This document shows positions 26,191-38,600 of a stretch of DNA of 64,000 bases, one piece after another (within the stretch, counting starts at the first letter, position 1; the number at the start of each line of letters is the position of its first letter). Source of the DNA: Eucommia ulmoides (lineage: Eukaryota > Streptophyta > Magnoliopsida > Garryales > Eucommiaceae); assembly GCA_016647705.1 (NCBI GenBank), contig CM028334.1:6367046-6431045 (forward strand), given 5' to 3'. Under the pieces are notes generated by a model. The model was not told the DNA's origin. It made no database searches and saw nothing but the letters and a program-made list of their open reading frames with translations. Position numbers and translations under genes: made by a program.

Positions 26191-28980
26191 TGTAAGATCC
26201 CGATTTCTTAGAGACAAATAGTTTTGGTTGCATTTTTATAATATTTCGAAAATAGCAGGGAGGATTTTGAAATCAAAGATGTAACTTAAAAGTTTAGAGG
26301 ACCAAATGGTAAACTTTCAAAAATATTAAAATAAAATTTGTTTTAATTCATAAACTTAACTAAAATGAAGGGGGTTTAACTGCAATTATACATACTATAA
26401 TTATAGAAAGAGAAGTGGTGGAGATGAGGATCGGGCCCTTAAGACCCTAACTTCGGCGCATGTATATTTATTAGCCGCATTTTAACATTTAGAAAAAATG
26501 GGGTAGAATGTGTTATTTTCAATTTGAAATAAAGGGGTGAATTTATAATTTTAAGAAAAATTAAAAACTTGAATGGGGATTCAAATAAAAAACTTAAAGG
26601 AAATAGGGGTGGTTAATGTAAATAGGAGATTATATATATACACACAGGGAGTGGTTAATGTAAATAAGAGATTATATATATACACACAGGGACAGCCGGT
26701 GGGATCTAGAAACGCAGAGAACCGGAAGGAGATTTTGACGTGGCAAGCTAGGATCAAACGCAACCACCATAATCATGCATATATAAGCAATTCACTCATG
26801 TACGAAGGATCGAGAGCCTAGAAAAAGAAAGAAAACAGAATGAAATCAGAGAAAAATAAAAGAAAATGGGAGAGAGAGAGAGAAGGCGTCGTGGTTCGTC
26901 GGCGGTGCCGTCTGTTGTGCGGTCGGGCGTGGCGTGGTTCGTCCGTTCAATCCAATCTGGGTGTGGGTATGTCTTTAGTTGTTCATTCGACGGTTGTGGG
27001 TGGGCGGTCGTTGACAGCGAGACGGTGTATGTGTGTATCGTCGGCGGCGGAGTGGTTGTTGCTCTGGTGGTAGGTGATCGTCGTCGATCGGTCGTTGTGT
27101 ATGTGTTCGTCGTTCAGCTAGTATGCGCGTGTGTGTGTAATCGTCGTTGTCCCTCCGGCGAGTGTGCGTGTGTGTCCTGTTCATCCGGTGAGTCTGTGTG
27201 TGTGTCCTGTTCATTCGACAGTGTGCGTGTATGTGTGTGTGTTCTGCTCTGCTGTTGCGGGTGTGTGTGTTGATCGCCCACGGTGAAGGTTGACGGAGAG
27301 AGAGAGACAGAGAGATGAGTTGGTGGGGAGGAGAGTTTTAGTCGGCGGCGAGAGTTCTTCGACGTCGGTCGTCGAGATCGCAAACTGAAACAGAAACAGA
27401 AACAGTAGGCGCAACCAGGACGAAAAAGAAGAAAGAAAAAGAAAGGGCAAAAAAGAGAGAGGGGAAATTGCAGAAACCACCCCAGGAAAATCCAAAACCC
27501 ATCTCGTAGTCGCCAAACGTTTCGGAAACAGGTGAAACTTCAATCGATTATTAATTCTCGTTAAATTAAATTTTAGTTAGTGTTATAAATCCTAAAATCA
27601 TAATAATTTCGTGACGATTAATTAATTTTAAGTACGTGGTACATAAAATTAGTAACGATTCGGAATATAGGGTCTGCATTGCATGATTATGATATTTTAG
27701 ATAAGATATTAATTTAGACTCTGCCACTATTAGGTTCGCAGGTACTGGCGTCCAGATAGAGTGCGGTCAGTGTTAGTTTTGCAAAATGGATATCGAGGTG
27801 AGTGTACTGTCTTTTTACCGAACTATTTTTCTATGTATATATATGAGGAAATATGTGTTTACTTAAATTATATGAATTTATAAATGATATGAATCAAGCA
27901 GGATTTAGGTGAGTTGGTAAACTGGGTTTTTGGAAGATTTTGATGGTTTCCAAAATAAAACTGAAAATGAATTTTTGTTAAATTTGGTAAAATCAGACGA
28001 TATTTTTAAAAGGAAATAAAAAACATCTATTTTTCTAAAAATGTCTGGTTTTCAAAAGGAAAATAAAGGGTCGAAAAGTAGTTTTGAAAGAATCAAACGT
28101 TTTCTCTAAAAAAAAAGTGGGAAATGCGCTTTTGGACTTAAAAGTTGGTTTTGAGAAAAAGAAATAGACGTGGTGATTTGACGATATTTATTGAGTTGCG
28201 ATTCGATGATACTGTAGTTGATTTGACGATGCCCTAGTATTTATCTGTTTCGGTAGAGTGAGATTATCCGCTTCGGCGGAGTGATGTTTATCTGCTTCGG
28301 TAGAGTGATGTTAGACTTTTATACTGAGCAGTGATTATCCGCTTCGGCGGAGTGATGGGTGTTCGTAGGAAGGCATATCTTACGGATGTTACGGTACCGT
28401 TGCAAACTGCCGATCGTGAGGTTAAAACGATCACTAGGGCTGGCCAGTGTGTGTGTGTTGGAGGTGTGTGTTTGAGATTGGTGCTTGAGATGTGGTGTTT
28501 TACGTATATTGGTTGATTTGATATTATTTATTATGATGATTGATATGATTTTATACTAGATGAATTTGGATGGAACTTATCTATATCGCTTTATTTTCAT
28601 TGCCTATATACTTGTGCTTGATCCATACTAAATTGTGAAAATATTTAGAACGTATTAATATTTTAAAAATGTTTTACTAAGAAGACAGTACACTCGCAGG
28701 TACAATAGCTAGAAGTCGGTCCCCTACTGGCACTAGGTAGAGCTATGTGATGGAGTCATGTGGACGATTGAGAGAAGCTATCAAAGGCGAACCTAAGAAG
28801 GTTCATGGATAAATACTTTTAGTTAGAAAAATTTTGGGCCGGGTGTGCCTCCCATAATCGATGTATGTATTATACAGTGGGTGTATATTGTCATTTCTAT
28901 TCGATTATTTGGGTTTTGGTGATGTCATGTTATAGTTACGCCAGTCTCGGGATGATGGGTGTCCGAGACGGGTTGTGACA
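26191..28980 (+). mobile_element. Solo LTR of a gypsy element related to the one at 2961-13292
   Basis: Starts TGTAAGATCC and ends GGGTTGTGACA. It is flanked by GTTAC on both sides (26186-26190 and 28981-28985). The part at 28360-28560 is clearly homologous to the gypsy LTRs read on the - strand: 'gtaggaaggcat', then 'gttacggtaccgtt', 'gatcgtgaggttaaaacgatc', and a TATTTATTATGATGAT-type stretch. No internal region is present, so recombination between two LTRs probably removed it. A GC/TG-rich patch (26870-27280) gives long but meaningless open frames. A 'cttcggcggagtgatg' word recurs near 28245-28355. Confidence 0.9.
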
Positions 28981-28985
28981 GTTAC

Positions 28986-31144
28986 ACTCATGGATGAATG
29001 TAACTAAAAAATTCTTACATGTAATTAAATATACATGAGTGTAACTAAACATGAATGAATGTAACTAATGAGACTAAACATGATATGATATAAGTGAAAA
29101 ATATACATTCATAAATCTAACTAAAAATATATATAAATGTAACTAAAATTAGATGAATATAAGCAAAAAATGGACAATTCAGTTTAAATGTCTTAACTTT
29201 TAATGGTGATTAAAATAAGTGAAATTGTAGACCTTTGGTCATTGATATCCTAATTGTTAATGTTCTCCATAGAATTATTCAATTGGTATTTAATAATTGA
29301 GTTAAATTAGTTTGTAGGGGTGTTTTTTCTATTGAAAATGGTTGATTTCAGAACCATTAGAATTTACGAGTTGTAATTGTGCATATGATGTTTTAAATTG
29401 CTGAACTCTTTATTATGCATGTGTACTCTTATACATTAGTAGTGTTAAATCAAGTGTTCTAGCCATGACTCTTGAAAAATATTTATTTGGTATAGTGAAA
29501 TCATGTATATAGACATTCGAGTATGCAATAGATAAGTTGTCGCCCTTTAGCAAAAAGAAAAAATGTTGTATGTAATAGGTATAATTTAATCCAATTAAGT
29601 CTTTAACCAAACGTAGTGTAATGATTTGAATTAGATTCTAATTAGTATCACAAGTGAATTATATTATTAATCAGCACATACGATTGAACTATTGGTTTTG
29701 ACTTTTTTCATGCCCTTCTAGGTTTTTTGCAACATGGAGATAGAAAGATCGAATTGCATGGCAATCACAATGGAGTGGATTTTCAGATTAAACTGGCGTG
29801 TTAATCATAGTTAGTAAAAATATTATGAAGGAATAATTTCTTTACACGTGCAAAAATGGAATAGTTCTAATTATTTAATTAATAAATAAATAAATTTATT
29901 TATTTTACATTCCAACTTTTGATATGAACTAATAGGCGACACAAGAGAGAGAAATTGTTATCTTAATGGTCAAAGTGTAATATAAGAAAAATAGGAGTTT
30001 AGGATTTAAGACCCTAGAGAATATTTAAGCCCAACATAGGGCTTGTGGCCGGTCATGACTTCCCAAGGGGAGTGGTCGCCCCTCTCTCCTCTCTTTCTCT
30101 TGTTTTGCTTGTTGTCTCTCTTGTTCGCTATTACGTACAATGGAAGAAACACCTCAACTAGCCTTCTTTATTATCTAGATCCAAAAGATTGTTGGAGTTT
30201 TGAAGGAACATCATTCGGATCAATAGATTTTTCTGTGAATACCACTAGAGGTGGGATAATTGTGCCGTGATTCGGATATAATTTTTTTTTTGAAGATCAT
30301 GCCTGGAGATTTGTGGAGAAAAAATAAGATGTAACACCGATGGACAATCGGTCAGATATTAAAGTACACCTAAAGGGTATTAATCGATCCAACAAAGATT
30401 AATTGTTTTGTTATTTCGTATACATCATAGACTGTTTAGGGCTAGAAAATTAATCAGTGATTTTTTAAAAAAAAAAATTGTTGCATTTACCTAGGCTAAA
30501 TTTTCTTCACCTGTCACATCAAAGAGTACCTATGCACTATGTTCTGGTTCACTAAGTTGGAAGATAGAGTTGGATGTGGCAGGTAGATACATGCTAAGGC
30601 CAGAGGTCCCATGATCAACGACACCGAAAGACGATGGCATGGAGTGATGCAAAACCCCTAATTGACATCATTAAAGAGACAAACCCTAATTGAGAGCATT
30701 CACCATAAAACTAAAATACAAAATAAAACATAATGAAAAGATCTGTACTAAATTTATATTTACAATAAGATTAATTATGGATTGAATGTAATTAGGAACA
30801 GTGATTAATTATCTTAAAACATATAATATTTGTTAAAACTTTTGCTACTTAAAATTTAGGAAGAATTGTTGATTAGTCCCAAATAGCGGTTGTAATATGA
30901 TATTAGTCACATTTAAAACATAAATTTTGATTTAATTCTTGAAATTAATTTTTGTTTGTATATTAGTTCCGCATGTGCTCACACCTGTGTAATATTATTT
31001 ACATGTACTTGGGTAATATTAGTTACATATTACAAATTACATGTATTTATGTTACATGTATTTGTGTAATATTTGTTATATTTAACAAATATTTAAATTA
31101 CAATTATATATATATATATAACTGTGAGAATGCAATATATGTAT
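28986..31144. other. Intergenic DNA between the solo LTR and the DXR gene
   Basis: AT-rich; 28986-29160 repeats 'atgaatgtaactaa' words. The segment 29990-30450 has a more even composition and could be a worn LTR-retrotransposon fragment, but I cannot define its ends. Confidence 0.35.
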
Positions 31145-31147
31145 TAA

Positions 31148-31597
31148 GGTGTCGTTTGGTAACCATTTCTGTTTCCATTCCAATAGTGGGATGGGAATGG
31201 AATGAGATAAGATGAGAATTTTATTTCCTTCTTGGGAGTAGAATCGCGTTTGGTAACGATAATTTTTTTTTTTTTGTTTTGGGAAGAGAATTACGTTTGA
31301 TAACGATTTTATCCTAAAACCTTTTTTTTTTTTGAGATTTTTTTTTTTGTTTTGACCGGCGGCGGCGACAGTGACCGGATGAACAGTGATATTGATTTTG
31401 GGAATGGAATGGGAATTATGAGAAACAACTTTTTTTTGTTTCTCATTTTTTTTAAAAAAAAATGAGCACAATTCTCAAATGGGAATAGAATGGAAACGAA
31501 AACAAAAATTCCCAAGCACAATTTTCAAACAGAATTTTTAAAAATTTGGGAATAGAATAAAATTTTTTAAAATGGAAACGATTATCAAACATGGCCT
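31148..31597. mobile_element. Tourist-type (PIF/Harbinger) MITE, 450 bp
   Basis: Flanked by TAA on both sides (31145-31147 and 31598-31600). The ends GGTGTCGTTTGGTAACCA and, inverted, GGCCATGTTTGATAATCG form the GTTTGGT-type terminal repeat of this class. There is no coding. Confidence 0.7.
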
Positions 31598-31600
31598 AAA

Positions 31601-32690
31601 TCTTTAGTATATATTTTTTTTTTAATGTACGAAACTAAAATAAAAACGGCTATCACTTTTTTATGTTGAAGGTGTCACATATTATAGGTATGGCATTTAT
31701 GCCAAAACCTTTGGTACAATAATTGTATAATTATTGGAGTTTGACATGTAAAAAAAGACCTTTGCCACAGTGCGTTGGGGATGCAATTTTATTTTATTTA
31801 TTTATTATTTTCTATTTGATGGGAATTGGAAAAAGGAAAGAAGAGAAGCAAGTTCCCAGAAATGGCATCCCGAATTTCTTGGGCAACCAACCGAATCTCC
31901 ATAGTCATGTTATTGCACAGCAAAAGCTTCCACATATAACTACTTTGTAGAGCACTTCACTTTTATGTCTTAGCCATTTGTGCTTTTCTTTCCAAACATG
32001 CTTTTCATTTACAAATTTATTATTGATTTGGGAATTTTATGATTTTAAAATTAGAATAATTGATCAATATTTCCAATTAGACGGTATAATTCATAATTTA
32101 GATTTACATCATCGGTCATCAACGTTACCCTCTTTCGCCATCTTTTGCTATCTACCATCGGACCTCAGACCTCTAGTTGCCGAGGTCCAGCCATTGAAAA
32201 TTATAAAAATATAACTAAAGGCATACTAAAAAACTAATTGAATGTACCTAAACGAAATTCGGTGATCGACTATCAAAATTCCGACGACTAATATCTGAAG
32301 TACGGTAATTGGCAGCAATAGAACATTGAATGGCGACAAAACCCTAATTAAGACAGTAGTATATTAGATGGTACTAAAACTAAAATATTTATTTGATTTG
32401 AAAATATTTATTAATTTGATATTATGTTTAGGAATTGTTCTCTTCACATAATAATGTGGAATTATGTCTCTTATCATTTTTTAGAAAGAAAAAAAACATT
32501 ATTTAAGTGAAAAAAATACATTACATATGTTTATTATTTAAATTTTTCCTAATGATACACATTTATTTCATCCCCTACCCTGAAAATCCCCCGTACTTGC
32601 CCTTATTTAATAAGGGATGCAAATTCAACACACATCAATTTCTTCTTAGGTTGGCATCTTCAAAATCTGATTCCAGGCCGGGCCGGGCCA
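31601..32690. other. 3' flank of the DXR gene
   Basis: AT-rich, with no gene recognised. It must hold the DXR polyadenylation region on the - strand just below 32691; I could not single out a signal. Confidence 0.4.
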
Positions 32691-35600
32691 TCACACAAGA
32701 GCGGGGCTTAAACCAGAAGACGGTTGTAGGCTCGCGGCGTATTTTCGGGCCCACAAATCGTAATGCACAATTTCATCGAGCGAAGGAGAGGACACCAATT
32801 CAGCCCGGTGTTTATCGCATGTTAGCTCCACAACCTTAAAGATATCGAGGTACCCAATCCTGAAAATTGAAATAGAAATAAAAATTATCAGCTATTGAGT
32901 TTAAGGTGCCGTTTGTTTAGTGTTTTTGTTCCCAGATTTCTATTTTTTTGTTACCCACAAAAAATTGGATGAAAAATAGAAAGCTAGAAACAATTATGTT
33001 CGTTCAAAAAAATTGTTCCAAAAAACTGGGAGCAGAATAAAACCCCCCCTTTTTTTGTTCTCATATTTTTGTTTTTGTTCTCATATTTTTTCCAAAATTA
33101 ACAAAAAATTGCGAACAAAAACACAAAACAAATGGGTCCTAAATACCCAATTGGGGGCACAGTTCAAGAACCTCAAACTCCAATCCGAGGGATATTAAGG
33201 TAGTGTTTGGTAGCACAGAATTGATGTCGAATTGGAATTCAAATTGAACGCATGTAAATTTTCAGTCTTTTACATGCGTTCATAAATTCCAATTCCAAGT
33301 CTCCAATTTTGTGCAACCAAACATAGGCTAAGTTTAAATTTTAGACTAAAATTAAGTTTAGTATATAAGAATTAAACAAAATTCCGATATAGGAAACAAC
33401 ATACTTTTCGTCGATGAACATCTCAACGGCTTTCTCGTTAGCGGCGCTAAGAACTCCAGTCATGGTGCCACCGGCTCGACCGGCAGCATAAGCCAAATCC
33501 ATGGAAGGGTATTTCACATTGTCCGGCATTTTGAAGGTCAATGACCCAAGCCTGCATATATAATTAATCGGAATGAATTTTTTTTTTTCCACAATAGAAG
33601 CAAGAAATTGATAAGCGCATTCAACATGTTTGTTATTAAGCAAAAGAAGTTTTTAACGGCTCGTTTGGTTGGACGGAATGGAATGATGGTGGAATGAAAT
33701 GGAAGAAGTAATGAAATGAGAGAAGAAATGGAATGAAATTGTCAATAGAATCATTATTCCATTCACTTGTTTGGTTGATATGGAATAAGGGAAAGAATGA
33801 AATAGTAAAATATAATAAAATTCTCACTATGTCCTTATAATAAAATTTTATTATATTTCACTATTCCATTCCTTCCCTAATTTTATTATATTTCACTATT
33901 CTATTCAATTTTTAGTTTTTGTTCTCTAATTTCTGATTCTGTTCTCAATTTTCAATTTTTGCTCTCTAATTTCTGTTTTGTTCTCAATTTTCAGTTTGTG
34001 TTCTCATTTTTCAGTTTTTGTTTTCTAATTTTCTGTTTCTGTTCTTAATTTTTAGTTCTCTAACTTTTTGTTCTCAATTTTCTGTTCTTTAATTTTCTGT
34101 TTCTGTTCTCTAATTTTTCGTTCCCAATTTTTTGTTCTCAATTTTCTGTTTCTATTCTCAATTTTATGTTCTTTAATTTTTGTTTCTATTCTCTAATTTC
34201 TGGATTGAGCTGAATCAACGATGGACTTTTTTGTAATTTTATCTTTGATTCCATTGGGTTGGATTTGATTCCATCCTATTTCAAATAGAATCTCATCCTC
34301 TTGATTTTCATTCCAATGGAATCACGTGATTCCATTGGAGAACCAAACAACAGAATAGGAATCGAGGACGGAATACGATTCCATTCCACCCCCGATTCCG
34401 TCCAACCAAACATGCTGTAAGGGTTTTTGGAGAGAGAGAGTATTTTATTATGATGTAATATATTCTATTCAATAAAACTCTACATTTCCTATTATATAGC
34501 CATAATGGTTGCCTAAATTATGAAGAATATTGCCCAGACAAATAGACTAATAAGGAAGTCACTAAATTGGTCAACATGACCCAAATAGGAAATATGAGCC
34601 TAATAGTAAATAATAAATGATGCATTGATGGAAATATTAACTATTCAAACACTTCTCAAATGAGATCTTTTTCCTTTCTGATAGCCATGAAAACAAATGA
34701 TACTAAAGAAAAAATAGAGGTAAGGTCGTTACCAGAAGCAACAACAGAGACAAAACAAAAGTAAGTGTTAGAAGATTAATAGCGACAACTAGAACGTCAA
34801 ACGACCAACAGCGATAATGCCAGACAATCGTCGTGAGAAAAGATGGCTAGAGAGTGGCCAATATGAGGTGAAGGAGAAGGCAGTACTACTACGGAACAAA
34901 GGGTTCCGTAACGGCAGTGGCTGGAAAGTAATTTGACGCCGAAGGATGGCAATGGCCGGAAGAAGGTTGGGCGCCGCAGGATGATAATGTCTGAAAGGAG
35001 GTTTAGCGACACGAGCAAGCGGTGGCAAAAAAATGGTGAGACAGGGGGGTCCTCCTATCCCACGCCTCCCATTATTTTTCCCTTTCTAGATGGTGATACC
35101 AAAAAAGATTTTTGGAGAGGAAGAGAATATGTTATTATAATGTAATATATTCTATACATTAACCCTTTGTCTCTCTTTCATATAGTCATAATATTGGGTT
35201 AAAGTCGGAAGAATATCACTCTAATAAATGGGCTAATTAATAGAATAAAGTACGTTACCAAATTGATCAACCCAACCACAATAGAAAATATAAGTGAATA
35301 AGAAATACATTAATGTAAATGTCAAAGACTCGAATAATTTAAAAAACTGGTGTTTGCTTTGCACTTAAAAACGTAATTTAAAAAAAAAAAAAAAGTAAAA
35401 ATATGATATTATGTATTTTTTTTCCAAAAGCAAAAAATAGTTAATCTTTGTTTTTTCCTATTTTTATATTATTAAATTGATTGACAAGTACCTCTCCATC
35501 AACTTCTTTTCAATCATCCACAATTTTTCCAGATTAATAGATAATTTATAAAGATGATACTAAAATATGATCTCTATGCTATTCAAACATATTATTGATT

Positions 35601-38600
35601 TTTTGCTTTTACTTTAAATAAACATAATTTTTGGCTAAATTATAATATTTTTTTATATCTTAAAAAGTACTTAAAAAAGCGTTACTAAACGGTGCCTTAA
35701 ACTTAACTACTACTAATTCCGTAACCTAATCTCTAATGATCAGGATAATCGACATGTGCAACTGTATGACGTTAGAGCAGCATTTTAGCTTTCGATTTAA
35801 CTTCATGCAAATTTCAGAAAGAACTATAGAACGGATAGTATTCAAAATTTGTCATATAGAAAAATGAAATGTATAATTTACTTGCAAAGATCAAGGCGGG
35901 GCCAAGTGATCTCGGAGCAGAAAATCCTGTCAGGCCAAGACATCGTGTATAGGATCGGCAAACGCATGTCTGGCCATCCTAATTGTGCCAAAACCGATGA
36001 ATCCTGAGGAGAGGGAAAGAGAAAATCGTGTTCTTAGATTATATAAAGAGAATTATCACATTTTTATATAAATTAAAATAAATAACATCAAAATTTAAAC
36101 CTGTGTTTCGATCATCGAATGAATTATAGACTGGGGGTGAATAACGATCTCGATATCATCGTATTCAGCTCCGAAAAGATAGTGAGCTTCGATAACTTCA
36201 AGACCCTATTAAGATGAGATTTTTTTTTAAATTTTTTTTTTTTTTGAAAACAGCAAGGAGAGATTAATATGAAGAAAATGGAAGTACCTTATTGAAAAGG
36301 GTAGCCGAGTCTACAGTTATCTTTTTTCCCATGTTCCAGTTTGGATGTTTCAAGGCATCGGCAACTTTAACGTCTTTGAGTTTATCCACAGGCAAATCCC
36401 TGTCAGAGGCTAGATTTTCAAGCTTTATATATATGGAAGAATAAGTAAAAGAGGACTATTTTGAATAATCAAGTCATGTATCTTACTAGTATATATAAAT
36501 AGATCTAGATATTATAAATTTGAAAATGTAGGGGGTCTTGGACCTCTCTCAACCCCAAAAGTTAGCTTATGAGATGAGATTTTCCCTCACACTTATAATC
36601 TGACCACCAGCCTCTTTTACATCCGATGTGGAATAAACCTAACAATCTCCCTCTTACAAATCGGGTTTTTGGTTTGCTAACCCTCGACCAATCTTTCCCT
36701 TTGTGGCTATTGGGTCAAAGTTGTTGTAATTTGGGCATTGATACAAGTATAGGGTGGTTTTAAGCCTCTCTCAACCCATAAAAATAGTTCATGAGATGAG
36801 GCTTTCCCTCATACATATAGTCTGACCACAAGCCCCTTTCACATCCGATATGGAATAAACCCAACAGAAAAGATTTTAGAAATTTGAATAAAAAAAAAGG
36901 GTAGCCAGGTGCTACAAAGCTCCCAGTCGGACCACTTAAGTCTATTGTACAACCCTTCCCCGGACCCGATCATAGCGGGAGCTTTGTAGCACCGGACTGG
37001 CCTTTATTTATTCAAATTTCTAAAAAAAATTCTGTTGAGTTTATCCCACATCGGATGTGGAAGGGGCTTGTGATCAGATTATAAGTGTGAGGGAAAGACT
37101 CACCTCATAGGCTAGTTTTTTGGGTTGTGACAGTTCCCCTTTTTTAAAGAGAATTTTTAATGAAAAAATAGAGGGGACTTGCATGAAGTTTTTAGGGTCT
37201 TAATGAATTTTTTATCAAACTATTGGGGGCAAAATGTTAATTTTTCAAGAATTTCCTTTAGATTCTTCAGATTGTTCCGAGAACAAATGGCTCAAAAAGT
37301 TCTTTCTACCTGAAAGCGCCGCCTGATGCTGTAAGAATAATGCGCCTAAGAGCACCCTCAGGCAAGCCTTGGATACACTGAAGTGAACCAATAAAAATAT
37401 CATTTAGCTTGTATTAATGATCTCGTCATCATTTAGGTGCACTGGTGTTTCTGTTTCTGATTTTTTTGTTTCTGTTCTAAGAGAACTTGGAATAGAAACA
37501 TAAACAGAAACCAAGAAAAAAAATGTTAATGTTCTGTACACATTTTTTGAACAAATTTCAGAGAACAAAAACAGAAACATATTTTTTTTTGTTGTTGCCA
37601 TTTTCATTTCCTGTAAAAATAAAAAATGGTGTGATTTCTGTACCTGAAAAATGGCGGAATGTTCGGAATCAGCAGGAAGAATCTTTACATTATGTTTGTG
37701 AGCAAGAGGAAGAACAAAAGGACCACCAGCAATGAGGGTCTCCTTATTGGCCAAAGCTATGTCTTTCCCTGCTTCTATGGCAGCCACAGTAGGCTATCAC
37801 AATGGAAAAATAATATATGTGTGTGTATATTTATTAAAAAAAAAAAAAGGCTATTAATATATATATATATAGTATTTATACATGTTTACAAATTTACCTT
37901 CAAACCGGCACAGCCAACTATTCCAGTAACAACAGTGACAGCATCTGGGTGACGGGCAACCTGAAATTAGATTAAGGCAATAGTTAAGTAATGAGTTCAT
38001 ACATTTTTTTTTGTGTGTGTATATATATCTATAATTCTATATCTAACCTCTATGACTCCCTGCTCTCCAGGGATAATTTCGGGTGTGTATTCAGCATCAG
38101 CCAAAGCTTCTTTGAGTTCATCAACTAACGACTCGTTTCTAACCGCAACTAATTGAGGTTTAAACGTCTTCACCTGTATTACATAACGTAAGAACACTTC
38201 AATTAGAGAAGGAAGAGATTCAATTGCTGTCTTATTGCACCAAAAAATGTTGATATAATTTCGGGATTTTTTTTTTCATGTTCTGTGTCTGGTTTTCTGT
38301 TATATTTCCGTTTATGTCCCCAAAAAACTTGGAACAAAAACAAAAAAAATGGGGATTTGAAAATATGGGAAACAGAACATCAACAATACTTTTCTGTTGT
38401 CATATTTCTGTTTTTGTTCCAAGTTTTCTGGGAAAATTTTTATTTTTTTATTTTTTTAATTCAGTCCTAAGATATAAAAGAGGGAAAGTTTTAAGTTGAA
38501 CGATGACCTGATCAGCAAGAAGCGTGACATTTGAACCAGCGGCAAGTGCCACAACCTTAAACTTGTCAGGATTCTCCGCAACTATGTCTAGTGTCTGCAT

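Noticed and set aside
26866-27543. Overlapping frames with Cys/Val or Thr/His runs
   Set aside because: TG/CA-rich patch inside the solo LTR; low-complexity translation and no homology.
29990-30450. Possible copia LTR fragment
   Set aside because: The composition hints at it, but I found no TG...CA ends, primer site or target duplication.
37404-37643. Extension of DXR exon 6 beyond 37644
   Set aside because: The open frame runs into the intron; the GT at 37643-37642 restores the conserved exon junction after SAIFQ.
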